Positions 34,792-43,985 of a stretch of 64,000 nucleotides of DNA are shown in pieces. The stretch comes from Flavobacteriales bacterium (GTDB lineage Bacteria > Bacteroidota > Bacteroidia > Flavobacteriales_E > Vicingaceae): NCBI GenBank assembly GCA_020635815.1, contig JACJZB010000001.1, positions 62,001 to 126,000 of the forward strand, in the 5' to 3' direction. Made by a program: the position numbers and the translations under genes. The notes beneath the pieces were generated by a model that ran no database searches, was not told the origin of the DNA, and saw nothing but the letters and a program-made list of their open reading frames with translations. The stretch's first letter is position 1. The number at the start of each line of letters is the position of its first letter.

Positions 34792-35589
34792 TTAAGCCTC
34801 CAAACTAATAACGTAGCCTTCGTGTTTTCTAACATTTAAAACAATTCCGTTGGCAAACATTAAATATTGACCTTTAATGCCAGTAAGTTTCCCAGTGTAT
34901 TCTGGTACTTTGTCAAAACCAATGCTTTTTAATTTAACGGGGTATTCTATAACAGGGTAATTTAGACTAATAATATTATCTTCCTTAGGCACATATTGTG
35001 AGTATTCATCATTAAGAAACTCCATTACTTTATGTTTTTCTTCAGCTAAATCAACATCAGGAAAAACATTGGTTAACATTTGTCTCCAATTGGTTTTATC
35101 TGCCATGTGGGCCTTTAAACTTACCTCTATCATACCTGCTAAATAACGATTTGGAGTTTCAGCCAACTTAATTGCTTTAACAGCTCCTTGGTCTATCCAT
35201 CGCGTAGGAACTTGAGTTCCTCTGGTAATACCAACTTTTATTCCGCTGGTTAATGATAAATAGACTACATGAGGTTTTAATTGTACCGATTTCTCAAACT
35301 CTAAATCTCTATCTTCTATACCTAAATGAGCTTTCGATAATTCTGGATGAATAATCCAATCTGCCGCAGCAGGAGAATTTTTAAAACAAGGGTAACAAAA
35401 CCCCTGGTTAAATGATTTTACGGTTTCTCTACCACATTCTTTACATAAAATTTGATGCTCATACTTTAATGATATTTCAGTTCCAATAAACTCGTTCATA
35501 TTTACCAAATCATCACCAATAGGTAAATGATAAGTAATTACTTCGTTCATTTCTGAATTCATCTTTCTAATTGGTCCTGTGTAATTCAT
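34792..35589 (-). CDS. DUF2797 family protein
   Basis: 265 residues. A zinc-ribbon of the form CxxC...CxxC is visible (CKECGRETVKSFNQGFCYPC, residues about 47-66). The middle contains LSLTSGIKVGITRGTQVPTRW, which resembles a GIY-YIG-like core (strand then VGITRG), followed by a C-terminal beta domain. The family is broadly conserved in Bacteroidota and actinobacteria and its function is unknown. No signal peptide; cytoplasmic. Downstream of nothing obvious; mazE follows on the same strand after 53 nt. Confidence 0.8.
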   Translation of the reverse strand: MNYTGPIRKMNSEMNEVITYHLPIGDDLVNMNEFIGTEISLKYEHQILCKECGRETVKSFNQGFCYPCFKNSPAAADWIIHPELSKAHLGIEDRDLEFEKSVQLKPHVVYLSLTSGIKVGITRGTQVPTRWIDQGAVKAIKLAETPNRYLAGMIEVSLKAHMADKTNWRQMLTNVFPDVDLAEEKHKVMEFLNDEYSQYVPKEDNIISLNYPVIEYPVKLKSIGFDKVPEYTGKLTGIKGQYLMFANGIVLNVRKHEGYVISLEA

Positions 35590-35665
35590 TAGTTTATAAA
35601 GTTAAAAGTTTATAAAGTTACAAGATTACTTTTAACTTTATGCTTTATGAACTTTTAACTTACGT
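35590..35665. repeat. Degenerate word-like repeat tract (AAGTTAAAAGTTTATAAAG)
   Basis: Short units such as GTTAAAAGTTTATAAAGTT recur in direct and inverted order between two divergent genes. Same style as 52378-52430 and 33449-33490. Confidence 0.5.
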
Positions 35666-35667
35666 TA

Positions 35668-37176
35668 GTGGAAATCATCAACTCAGTCTTTTCCTGGATT
35701 ATTAAACAACGAATACATCAGATGGAACTTTTTATCAAGTATCCAGCTGAGGTTCAGAATGAATTATTGTTAGAGTTAATAAAAACGGCTAAAAATACGG
35801 AGTGGGGAAAGAAGCATAATTACAGTAACATCAGAAGTTATAATGAGTTTAAAAAAAATGTTCCATTACAAGATTATGAAAGTTTAAAAACAGACATATT
35901 AAGAATAAAGGAAGGAGAACAAAATATTTTATGGCCAACAGAAATTAAATGGTTTGCCAAATCTTCTGGTACAGTTACGGGTAAAAGCAAGTTTATTCCC
36001 GTTAGCAAAGAAGCGTTAATTGATTGCCATTATAAAGGAGGAAAAGATTTATTGTCTATTTATCATAATAACCACCCTGATTCAAAACTGATTTTAGGAA
36101 AAGTATTGGTAGTAGGAGGGAGTAGCCAAATCAATCAACTAAATAGTGGCTCATACACTGGCGATTTATCGGCAATTATTATGAAAAACTTTCCGTTTTG
36201 GGTAGAACAACGAAGAGTGCCAAACATGGAGGTTGCCTTAATGGCTGAGTGGGAAGAAAAGATAGAGAAAATGGCAATTTCAACAGCTAAAGAAGATGTT
36301 TCTAATATTTCGGGTGTGCCCTCATGGACATTAATTTTATTGCAAAAAATATTGGAAATAACCAAAGCAAACAACATTGCTGAAGTTTGGCCTAACCTTG
36401 AAATGTATATGCATGGCGGCGTTAATTTTTTACCATACAAAAATCAGTTTAACCAATTAATGGGAGGTAATCAATTAAACTATTACGAAAATTATAATGC
36501 ATCGGAAGGTTTTTTTGGTTTGCAAGACCAAAGCAATTCTGATGAAATGTTGTTGATGCTGGATTATGGAATTTTTTATGAATTTATACCCATTGAATAT
36601 ACAGCAGAAGAACAACCCAACACCCTTATTTTAGAGGAGGTTGAATTAAATAAGAATTATGAAGTAGTTATTTCAACAAACGCTGGTTTATGGAGGTATA
36701 GGGTAGGAGATACAGTTAAATTTACTTCATTGAGCCCCTATCGGATACAAGTAACAGGACGTACTAAACATTTTATTAATGCATTTGGAGAAGAATTAAT
36801 AATTGAAAATGCGGAAATGGCATTAGCCATTGCTTGCCAAAAAACGAAAAGCTCAATTAGAGATTATACCGTGGCACCTATTTATATAGAAAATAAAAGA
36901 AACGGGAAACATCAATGGTTAATTGAGTTTGAGGTTCAACCAAATAACCTTGATTATTTTATAGAAATATTGGATAATGGACTAAAAAGTTTAAACTCTG
37001 ATTACGAAGCTAAGCGTTATAAAAACTTAATTTTAGCATTGCTAGAAGTAATTTCATTACCAGAAGGTACGTTTTATCGATGGATGAAAGAGAATAATAA
37101 GTTAGGTGGACAACATAAAGTACCACGTTTGTCTAACAATAGGAATATAGTTGACCAAATCCTAAAAATGGTATAA
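35668..37176 (+). CDS. GH3-family acyl-adenylating enzyme
   Basis: 502 residues starting at GTG 35668. Bacterial GH3 auxin-responsive promoter family: ANL-type motifs AKSSGTVTGKSKFIPVS (phosphate loop), YYENYNASEGFFG and YRVGDTVKFTSLSPYRIQVT followed by GRTKHFINAFGEELI, the hinge. Such enzymes adenylate a carboxylate and pass it to an amino acid or thiol; the bacterial substrate is unknown. The following gene begins 14 nt downstream, so the two are probably cotranscribed. Confidence 0.88.
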   Translation: MEIINSVFSWIIKQRIHQMELFIKYPAEVQNELLLELIKTAKNTEWGKKHNYSNIRSYNEFKKNVPLQDYESLKTDILRIKEGEQNILWPTEIKWFAKSSGTVTGKSKFIPVSKEALIDCHYKGGKDLLSIYHNNHPDSKLILGKVLVVGGSSQINQLNSGSYTGDLSAIIMKNFPFWVEQRRVPNMEVALMAEWEEKIEKMAISTAKEDVSNISGVPSWTLILLQKILEITKANNIAEVWPNLEMYMHGGVNFLPYKNQFNQLMGGNQLNYYENYNASEGFFGLQDQSNSDEMLLMLDYGIFYEFIPIEYTAEEQPNTLILEEVELNKNYEVVISTNAGLWRYRVGDTVKFTSLSPYRIQVTGRTKHFINAFGEELIIENAEMALAIACQKTKSSIRDYTVAPIYIENKRNGKHQWLIEFEVQPNNLDYFIEILDNGLKSLNSDYEAKRYKNLILALLEVISLPEGTFYRWMKENNKLGGQHKVPRLSNNRNIVDQILKMV

Positions 37177-37190
37177 TTTTAGTACTAATT

Positions 37191-37988
37191 ATGAATATGA
37201 TAAAATCACTATATCTTTCTGTTTTACTGTCAATTATTTCTTTGTCGGGGTTTAGTCAACTATTAACTAAAACATTATCAGGCAATCAATTTACAACAGA
37301 CCAATTTGGAAATTTCTATGACATTTCGAGTAGAGAAATAAAAAAATACAACATTAAAGGGGAGTTGATGTTTTCCTATAGCAACAATATACTTGGTGAA
37401 ATATCAAGTGTTGACGCAAGCAACCCTTTAAAAGTGTTAGTGTATTTTAAAGATTTTACTAAAGTACTTACCCTTGATGATGCATTGTCGCCAAGAGGAG
37501 ATGTACTGAATTTAAATGATTTAAGTTTAGAGGAAACATCTTTAGTTTGTCGGTCATATAATAATGGTGTTTGGTTTTATAACCCTATAAAATATCAATT
37601 AACGAGGTTAGAGAATAGAAACGTTGTCAATATTTCAAGTAATCTTTCCAACTTATTAGGAGAGAATATTCAGCCCAATCATTTAGTTGAAGCAAGTGAA
37701 AAAGTTTACTTGAGCGATACTAAGCATGGAGTTTTGGTCTTTGATGTTTACGGAACGTATTTAAAAACAATTCCGATTTATAATGCTAAAGCAATACAAG
37801 TTAAGCAGAAATACATTTTATATGTAAACACAAAAAATGAAATAGAAATTTACAATGTTTTTACATTAGAAAAGAGTCTTTATCAGCCTGAGAAATTTAA
37901 TAATGTTAAATCGGTTAGGATAGAAGGCTCAAATATTTATGTTTTAACGTTAAAGAATCAATTAATTATCGACAAAATTCAGCTTTAA
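37191..37988 (+). CDS. Secreted beta-propeller-like protein of unknown function
   Basis: 265 residues. Signal peptide about 1-22 (LLSIISLSGFSQ). The mature part has repeated strand pairs with the pattern of NHL/PQQ-like propellers (TTDQFGNFYDISSREIKKYN, GVLVFDVYGTYLKTIPIY, EIEIYNVFTLEKSLY). It is likely periplasmic or surface-associated. Bacteroidota homologues sit beside the deoxynucleoside kinase gene, as here (54 nt gap), without known function. Confidence 0.6.
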   Translation: MNMIKSLYLSVLLSIISLSGFSQLLTKTLSGNQFTTDQFGNFYDISSREIKKYNIKGELMFSYSNNILGEISSVDASNPLKVLVYFKDFTKVLTLDDALSPRGDVLNLNDLSLEETSLVCRSYNNGVWFYNPIKYQLTRLENRNVVNISSNLSNLLGENIQPNHLVEASEKVYLSDTKHGVLVFDVYGTYLKTIPIYNAKAIQVKQKYILYVNTKNEIEIYNVFTLEKSLYQPEKFNNVKSVRIEGSNIYVLTLKNQLIIDKIQL

Positions 37989-38042
37989 GCGTGATTCAAT
38001 GTAATTTTTTGTATTTTTAATTCCTTAATAAAAATCAAAAAT

Positions 38043-38666
38043 ATGCTTGTAGCTGTTGCCGGAAATATTGGGTCTGGAAAAACCACATTAACCACTTTAT
38101 TAGCAAAACATTATAACTGGGATACACATTTTGAAGATGTGGATGAGAACCCTTACTTGAATGATTTTTACAATGATATGCAACGTTGGTCATTTAATTT
38201 ACAGGTTTATTATATGACCAGTAGAATTAGCAAAATTCAAGAGATTAATGCGAGTGGTAAAGCTACAATTCAAGACAGAACACTTTATGAGGATGCTTAT
38301 ATTTTTGCACCCAACCTTCATTCTATGGGGTTAATGACTACTAGAGATTTTGAGACTTATTTCTCATTATTCAAATTGCAGGAAACATTTATTAAACCTC
38401 CAGATTTGTTAATTTATTTAAGAGCTTCTGTTCCTACGCTAGTTAATCAAATACAAAAGCGTGGTAGAGATTATGAAGAAAGTATTCGTTTAGACTACTT
38501 AAAGCGTTTAAATGAACGTTACGAAGCTTGGATATCTACTTATGATCAAGGTAAAATTTTAATTGTTGATGTGGATAATAATAACTTTTCTGAAAAAGCA
38601 GAAGACCTTGGTAAGATTATTAATGGAATTGATGCTGAGCTTCACGGCTTGTTTGAAGCAAAGTAG
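38043..38666 (+). CDS. Deoxynucleoside kinase family protein
   Basis: 207 residues. P-loop GNIGSGKTTL (about residues 7-16), the base/sugar-binding segment EDVDENPYLNDFYNDMQRWS, DRTLYEDAYIF (the DR motif before a glutamate) and the LID-like RGRDYEESIRLDYLKRLNERY. It phosphorylates deoxynucleosides for salvage, probably dA/dG or dC types; specificity is not clear. It is cytoplasmic and is followed by a palindromic array that starts with an apparent terminator (38735-38760). Confidence 0.9.
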   Translation: MLVAVAGNIGSGKTTLTTLLAKHYNWDTHFEDVDENPYLNDFYNDMQRWSFNLQVYYMTSRISKIQEINASGKATIQDRTLYEDAYIFAPNLHSMGLMTTRDFETYFSLFKLQETFIKPPDLLIYLRASVPTLVNQIQKRGRDYEESIRLDYLKRLNERYEAWISTYDQGKILIVDVDNNNFSEKAEDLGKIINGIDAELHGLFEAK

Positions 38667-38734
38667 AAAATTCCTACTTCCCATTTTACTAAGTATTTTC
38701 ACACTTGTTGCGAAGTCTGTTTAATTTTAGTTAT

Positions 38735-38976
38735 CCCCACACTTGTTGTGGGGTCTTTTTTTGTGGTGTATCCCCGCATTTGTTTTGGGTATCCCCGAAT
38801 TTATTTCGGGGTCTGTTTTTGTGATGTATCCCCGAATTTATTTCGGGGTCTGTTTTTGTGGAGTATCCCCGTATTTATTACGGGGTCTTTTGAAGATGAG
38901 TTCTATTTCTATTAGAAAGATGCCGGAACAAGTCCGGCAAGTAGGTTATGTTAGTAAGATACCGGGATAAACCCGG
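38735..38976. repeat. Palindromic repeat array, left of the GIY-YIG gene
   Basis: Consecutive hairpins of the form CCCC-x-GGGG spaced by TCTGTTTTTGTG words: CCCCACA/TGTGGGG (38735-38753), CCCCGAA/TTCGGGG twice (about 38785-38807 and 38830-38848) and CCCCGTA/TACGGGG (38867-38885), then TGCCGGA/TCCGGCA and TACCGGG/CCCGGTA. The first hairpin with its T run likely ends the kinase transcript. The stretch 38667-38983 holds no other gene. Confidence 0.75.
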
Positions 38977-38983
38977 TAAGATT

Positions 38984-39277
38984 TTACTTATACCAATCGA
39001 TACTCAAATCATTCCAATCAGAATTTTTCTCATTAATAAGGTTTTCTTTCCATTTTCTTTTGTACCTCTTTATTTGTTTTTCTCGATGTAAAGCATCATT
39101 GATGTTTTGAAATTCTTCAAAGTAAATTAATTTGTTGCAATTATATTTTGCAGTAAAGCTTTTAGAATTCTCTTTCCTTTTGTGTTCATTAATTCTTCTT
39201 TCCAACTCATCTGTAAACCCTGTATATAAAACAGTATTGTTTTTATTTGTTAAGATATATACATAATAGGTTTTCAT
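38984..39277 (-). CDS. GIY-YIG nuclease superfamily protein
   Basis: 97 residues, UPF0213/YhbQ-like size. The GIY-YIG core is YYVYILTNKN then LYTGFTDELERRINEHKR; the catalytic Arg (ERRINEH) and a Glu in NDALHREKQIKRYKRKWKEN are present. Such single-domain nucleases are multicopy in some Flavobacteria. It is embedded between two copies of a 114-bp direct repeat (38863-38976 and 39353-39466) with no other gene around, so the whole unit may be mobile or may be shaped by its own nuclease. Confidence 0.9.
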   Translation of the reverse strand: MKTYYVYILTNKNNTVLYTGFTDELERRINEHKRKENSKSFTAKYNCNKLIYFEEFQNINDALHREKQIKRYKRKWKENLINEKNSDWNDLSIDWYK

Positions 39278-39310
39278 GTATTAAAGATAATAATATCCTC
39301 GCATTTATTT

Positions 39311-39508
39311 ATTGAGTATCCCCGTATTTATTGCGAGGTCTGTTTTTGTGGTGTATCCCCGTATTTATTACGGGGTCTTTTGAAGATGAGTTCTATTTCT
39401 ATTAGAAAGATGCCGGAACAAGTCCGGCAAGTAGGTTATGTTAGTAAGATACCGGGATAAACCCGGCAAGTAGGTTATGCTAGTAAAATGCTGGAACAAG
39501 ACACGGCA
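39311..39508. repeat. Palindromic repeat array, right of the GIY-YIG gene
   Basis: Bases 39353-39466 are identical to 38863-38976 (114 bp, offset 490). Similar CCCCGTA hairpins precede it and two further GCCGG-type hairpins, one decayed, follow. It ends at the terminator 39512-39541. Confidence 0.85.
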
Positions 39509-39511
39509 AAA

Positions 39512-39541
39512 AAAAATCCCGACCATTTGGTCGGGATTTTT
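39512..39541 (-). terminator. Terminator downstream of the outer-membrane protein gene
   Basis: AAAAATCCCGACC (39512-39524) pairs with GGTCGGGATTTTT (39529-39541) around ATTT; A and T runs allow use in both directions. Confidence 0.85.
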
Positions 39542-39561
39542 AATATCTTATATCCTACTTC

Positions 39562-40419
39562 TTAGAAGTGGAAGTTTAAAGAAATGTTTGCTCCTGATAA
39601 ACCTGTATCAATTCCAAAAGAACTTGATTTTCCAGTTTTAGAAGTTTCAGTTACAACGTGATTTGGATTAGTAGCTACTTCACCTGGGTTAAGACCCCAT
39701 CTTTCAGTAGTTGTTTCACCTTCACCTGTAGAAGTCATTGCAAGACCCCAAGTGTATTCAGCACCTAAAGACACTTTAGGAGCGAAGAACCATTCAACAC
39801 CAATAAATCCAGCAATTCCTAAATTGAAAGAAGAACCAGCTTTAGTTTCTAAAGTTCTACCATTTACAAATCCTAAAGCAGCATTAGCTACTGTTACAGA
39901 AGAATCACTGTATGCTAAACCATAAGAATTAGTAGTTTTTGAACCACCAAATCCAATATTGAACATCGCTCCATAAACACCTTGAATTCTTGTGTTTCCT
40001 CTTCTTTTTTCAAGACCGAAACCTAAAGTGATATTGTTTCCAGAAACTTTTACTTCATCAGTAAATTCTTGAGTATCAACATCACTAGGGTTAGCTTTGT
40101 ATTTGTTTACAGTACCTACTTTAGAACTTGAAAAACCAATTCTTACCATTGCTCTGTAAGCTGTGTTTTCATCTTTAAACATTTTTCCAGTAATAGCTTG
40201 AGAACCATTAGTCCAACCAGCGTTTAATGTACCTGGAGTGTTGGTTCCATTGTTTGCCATGTTACCAACATAGTTTAATAATGGATTAGCATCAATGCTA
40301 ATAGACCAATCACCAGCTTCTGGTAAATACGCTTCACCTTTTTTAGATGTTAAACCATCTTGAGCGAATGTTGTCGAAGCAGCTACAATAGCAGCTACAA
40401 ATAATAATCTTTTTTTCAT
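39562..40419 (-). CDS. Outer-membrane beta-barrel protein
   Basis: 285 residues. Signal peptide 1-20 (LLFVAAIVAASTTFAQ). The mature protein alternates strands ending in a C-terminal aromatic (GANISLNFHF), the hallmark for BAM insertion; strands such as WSISIDANPLLNYVG, YRAMVRIGFSSSKVGTV and KVSLGAEYTWGLAMTS are visible, with about ten to twelve in total. No plug or OmpA domain. Function unknown, a small porin or structural barrel. A well-formed promoter (40474-40506) suggests high expression. Confidence 0.8.
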   Translation of the reverse strand: MKKRLLFVAAIVAASTTFAQDGLTSKKGEAYLPEAGDWSISIDANPLLNYVGNMANNGTNTPGTLNAGWTNGSQAITGKMFKDENTAYRAMVRIGFSSSKVGTVNKYKANPSDVDTQEFTDEVKVSGNNITLGFGLEKRRGNTRIQGVYGAMFNIGFGGSKTTNSYGLAYSDSSVTVANAALGFVNGRTLETKAGSSFNLGIAGFIGVEWFFAPKVSLGAEYTWGLAMTSTGEGETTTERWGLNPGEVATNPNHVVTETSKTGKSSSFGIDTGLSGANISLNFHF

Positions 40420-40473
40420 TTTTAATTGTTTTAGTTAAACTTTTTAAATTTTCGTTTTAATTTTTAGTTTGGG

Positions 40474-40506
40474 CAAACTTACAACATTTTTTTTAATGTG
40501 TGCAAA
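40474..40506 (-). promoter_or_regulatory. Bacteroidota promoter of the outer-membrane protein gene
   Basis: On the minus strand TTTG (-33, bases 40503-40506) and TAAGTTTG (-7, bases 40474-40481) are separated by 21 nt. This gives a leader of about 50 nt. It is the best match to the consensus in the window. The gene-free stretch to 40685 shows nothing else I can name. Confidence 0.6.
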
Positions 40507-40685
40507 TTTTTTTTAAAATTATTAACAATTGTTAATAGTTGTTAACATGGTGTTGATAACTCTAAATCCTTACCCAATAAGGAGCTGTAAAGTTAATTTG
40601 ATAATTAGTTTAAATTTTGATAAAAGCTAAAAATAACAGTTTTTTAACAACTATTTGAAGTCATTTATTGTGTTATTTACCGCAT

Positions 40686-43600
40686 TTAGAATCGAATACC
40701 AAATATTAATACATCATCTATTTGTTCATAGACAATATTTGTTTCTTTTGGGTTTATCCAAGTTATTAATTCGGAGTTAAGTTTTTCTTTTTGTATGGCT
40801 AAAGGCTCTTTTTGGATGTCTAACAAAAACTGTTTAAAAGGTTTGTATTTATATTTTTTTCCTTTAGGACCTCCAAATTGATCTGCAAAACCATCACTAA
40901 ACATATATATAGTATCGTTGGGTTGTAAGTTGATTGTATGTGTGTTAAACCTAACTCTATGTTCAAAAACACCAATGGGTTGTTTATTGGCTTTAAATTC
41001 GAATAAATTATGTCGTTCAGTATTTAATACCAAAGTTTCTTCATTTAATATAGCATCAAATTTAGTTTCTATGGGTCTAACTATATATAAAGGGTTGTTT
41101 GCTCCAGCATATTCAAGGGTGTTTTTTTCAATATCATAAATACACAGTGAAGCGTCCATACCATCCTTTATACTATGTTGTTTAGATTGAACTAAGGTAT
41201 TAACCATATTTGTTGTTAATAAATCTAAAAATTCACCAGCACCTAAATTATCAGATGTTTTTAATGTGGTTTCTAAACTAGTGTGGCCAATAACACTCAT
41301 AATCGCTCCAGGCACACCATGACCTGTGCAATCTGCAGCCATAAAGTAAAATTTATTGTCTTTTCTGTTGGCCCAATAAAAATCTCCGCTTACTATATCT
41401 TTTGGATTAAACAATACAAAATAATCTTTTAGATAGCTGTTTAATTTTTCTTCATCAGGTAAAATGGCATGTTGAATTCTTTGAGCATACGTTATGCTAT
41501 CTGTTATTTCTTTATTTTTCTCCTCAATAATGTCTTTTTGTTCTACAATTTCTTTTGTTCGTTCCCGAACAGTTTTTTCTAGTATTAATTTTTCTTTTCT
41601 TAAACGTTTTAAATTTAACCGTATGTAAATAATAATGGTAGATGCAATAAAGATTACACATATAATATAAAACCACCAGGTTTTATAAAATGGAGGGGTG
41701 ATAATAAAATTAAATTCGTAAACATTGCTTTCTATTCCATTTTCGGTAATTGCTTTTACTTTTAAACTATAATTGTTAGGTTCTAATCCTTGAAATACGA
41801 TTTCATTGTTTTTCGAATCATACCATTCATCGTTAAACCCTGTTAATTGATATCGGTAAGTAATATTTTTAGGGTTTTTGAAATAAATAGTACTAAAAGT
41901 AAATGAGATAAAATTTTGTTTAAAAGGGAGGTTTAAACCAATAGGAATATTTGAGTTATCTACTTCTCCATATTCATTCCAATTTACATCTTGATTAAAC
42001 AATTTTATGTTTTCGAGCAAAATAGGAGGTGATTGAATATCTTTTTGCTCCATAAAAGGTTTATATAAGGTAATTCCATTTACAGTTCCAAAATAAATTG
42101 TGTTGGTTGATTTATCATTATAAATAGAATTCAAATTGTTTTCGATAGATAGAAACCCGTTGTTTTCAGTGTAATGTTGTGTTTTGTAAACAGAAAAATT
42201 ATTGCCGAAGACCACTTTATCAAACCCTTTATCTGTTCCAACGATTAGTGTTGTGTCATTTTCAAAAGCAAGGGAATAGATGTTATTAGAAGTTAATTTT
42301 AAATCTAATTGTTGAATAGGAAGAGAGTCTATAGATTTATTAAAATAATATAAGCCTCCTCCGTAAGTTCCTATAATAAGATTGCCATTAACGGCTTCTA
42401 TTAATGAGTGAACTTTCAAGTTTGTTAGGCCTTCTTCATTATCGTAAGTAGTGATAGCGTTGTCTTTGTACTTTGCTAACCCGCCAAGAGTTCCTATCCA
42501 AATAGTTTCATCTGTACTTTCAATGATGGTTTGAATTTCGTTATTAATAAAACCATTTTCTTCTGAAAAAACGCCAAACATTTCTCCATTGTACCATGAT
42601 AAACCACTACTGGTACCTATCCATGTCCAACCAGATTTGGCACACAATATAGTGTTAACTTGATTTCCGGCTAATTCATCCTCGGCAGAAACAGTTGCGA
42701 TAATACCATCATTCCATATTACTAAACCATTTTGAGTGCCAATCCAGGCGTTGTTATGAGCATCAAAGTCAAATGTTTTTATGGTATTATAATAAGAATT
42801 GTCAGATAGAATTTTATTTTGTTCTATTAATTCTTGATCTTCAATTTTTAAGACCTGTATTCCGTTGTCATAACTCGACACCCATAATGTAGAGTCAAGG
42901 GGATTCTTTTTTATATGACTTATTCTATTGCTTAGCAGGTTATCATCTTTAGAAAAATGAGAAAATTCAAATCCATTTAGCTTTAAAACTCCTTCGCCCA
43001 TACAACTAAACCATAGGTTTTTTTCTTTGTCTGAAAAAATATCTAAAACCTGGTTGCTTGGTAAGCCATCTTTGGTGTTTATATAGTTAAACTTATTTTG
43101 ATTTAAATATTGAACTCCCCCATCGTTTGTTGCAATCCATATTGTTGAATTTACTTTACAAATGTCGAGGATGTAATTGTCTTTAAGCCCATTTAGGATG
43201 CTGTAACTTATAATGCTTGGGTTAGAGTTAGGGCTAATATTTTCAAATTTATAAACTCCGTTTCTAATTGAGCCAAACCAAATATTTCCTTCATCATCTT
43301 TGGTGCTGCAAAATATGGCACTTAAATCATAATTAAAAGCAGTATTAATTTCTTTTATGTTAAGTTTATTTTTTTGATAAGTAATGATTTGTGGGTTTCC
43401 TCCAATATAGCCAAGCCAAATACGATTGAAATCATCCTCAGTAATTGAGAATACAATATCACTATTTAATCCATTTTGGGTTGTAAAATTTGTAACTTGG
43501 ATTGTATCTTGATAAGATATTAAATTTAGTCCACCACCAGAAGTACCTAACCAAATTCTTTGTTCAGAATCATTGAAGAGTTTTAAGGTGATGTTGCTCG

Positions 43601-43955
43601 ATAATCCGTTATCAGTATCAATGGTAGTAAATTTTTTACCATCATAAATACTTAATCCTGCATCGGTAGCAAATAGGAGGTTTCCTTGATTATCTTCAAT
43701 AATATCTCTAACTACATTTCCTGCTAAACCATTGTTTTTTGTGAAATAGGTGTGGTTAGTTCCGTTAAACTTAGAAACTCCACCACCATCTGTTCCAAAC
43801 CAAATATAGCCTTTAGAGTCTTGGAAAATCTTATAAACGGTATTTTGTGGTAAACCACTTTTAATCGTATATCTATTAAAGTTATTTTTTTGAGCAATAA
43901 AGGGTAATGAAATTAGAGTAAAAAGTATAATAAGAAGTAGGCTTCGAAATTTCAT
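40686..43955 (-). CDS. Two-component-type propeller fused to SpoIIE/PP2C phosphatase
   Basis: 1089 residues. Signal peptide about 1-21. Residues 25-650 are regulator-propeller repeats, seen as recurring IWFGTDGGGVSKFN/IWIGTLGGLAKYKD units (about 14), then a Y_Y_Y domain (about 670-745, YRYQLTGFNDEWYDS). One membrane helix (about 760-780, WWFYIICVIFIASTIIIYIR), a coiled coil (about 785-825) and a PP2C-type domain (about 840-1089) follow. Metal aspartates are in GDFYW (about 858), AADCTGHG (875), FSDGFADQ (about 1021) and DDVLIFG (1080). Usually this sensor array drives a histidine kinase; here the output is a phosphatase that could act on an anti-anti-sigma-like partner (not seen nearby). The caspase-like gene is 30 nt upstream. 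Confidence 0.88.
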   Translation of the reverse strand: MKFRSLLLIILFTLISLPFIAQKNNFNRYTIKSGLPQNTVYKIFQDSKGYIWFGTDGGGVSKFNGTNHTYFTKNNGLAGNVVRDIIEDNQGNLLFATDAGLSIYDGKKFTTIDTDNGLSSNITLKLFNDSEQRIWLGTSGGGLNLISYQDTIQVTNFTTQNGLNSDIVFSITEDDFNRIWLGYIGGNPQIITYQKNKLNIKEINTAFNYDLSAIFCSTKDDEGNIWFGSIRNGVYKFENISPNSNPSIISYSILNGLKDNYILDICKVNSTIWIATNDGGVQYLNQNKFNYINTKDGLPSNQVLDIFSDKEKNLWFSCMGEGVLKLNGFEFSHFSKDDNLLSNRISHIKKNPLDSTLWVSSYDNGIQVLKIEDQELIEQNKILSDNSYYNTIKTFDFDAHNNAWIGTQNGLVIWNDGIIATVSAEDELAGNQVNTILCAKSGWTWIGTSSGLSWYNGEMFGVFSEENGFINNEIQTIIESTDETIWIGTLGGLAKYKDNAITTYDNEEGLTNLKVHSLIEAVNGNLIIGTYGGGLYYFNKSIDSLPIQQLDLKLTSNNIYSLAFENDTTLIVGTDKGFDKVVFGNNFSVYKTQHYTENNGFLSIENNLNSIYNDKSTNTIYFGTVNGITLYKPFMEQKDIQSPPILLENIKLFNQDVNWNEYGEVDNSNIPIGLNLPFKQNFISFTFSTIYFKNPKNITYRYQLTGFNDEWYDSKNNEIVFQGLEPNNYSLKVKAITENGIESNVYEFNFIITPPFYKTWWFYIICVIFIASTIIIYIRLNLKRLRKEKLILEKTVRERTKEIVEQKDIIEEKNKEITDSITYAQRIQHAILPDEEKLNSYLKDYFVLFNPKDIVSGDFYWANRKDNKFYFMAADCTGHGVPGAIMSVIGHTSLETTLKTSDNLGAGEFLDLLTTNMVNTLVQSKQHSIKDGMDASLCIYDIEKNTLEYAGANNPLYIVRPIETKFDAILNEETLVLNTERHNLFEFKANKQPIGVFEHRVRFNTHTINLQPNDTIYMFSDGFADQFGGPKGKKYKYKPFKQFLLDIQKEPLAIQKEKLNSELITWINPKETNIVYEQIDDVLIFGIRF

Positions 43956-43985
43956 TAAACTAAATATTAATAATAATTAGGAATA

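Noticed and set aside
38735..38890. CRISPR-like array of regularly spaced repeats
   Set aside because: Repeat units are themselves palindromes with variable stems and the spacers are nearly constant (TCTGTTTTTGTG), the opposite of a CRISPR array; no cas genes are present.
38743..38970. 75-codon open frame on the plus strand
   Set aside because: It lies entirely in the hairpin array and its peptide is only a translation of the repeats.
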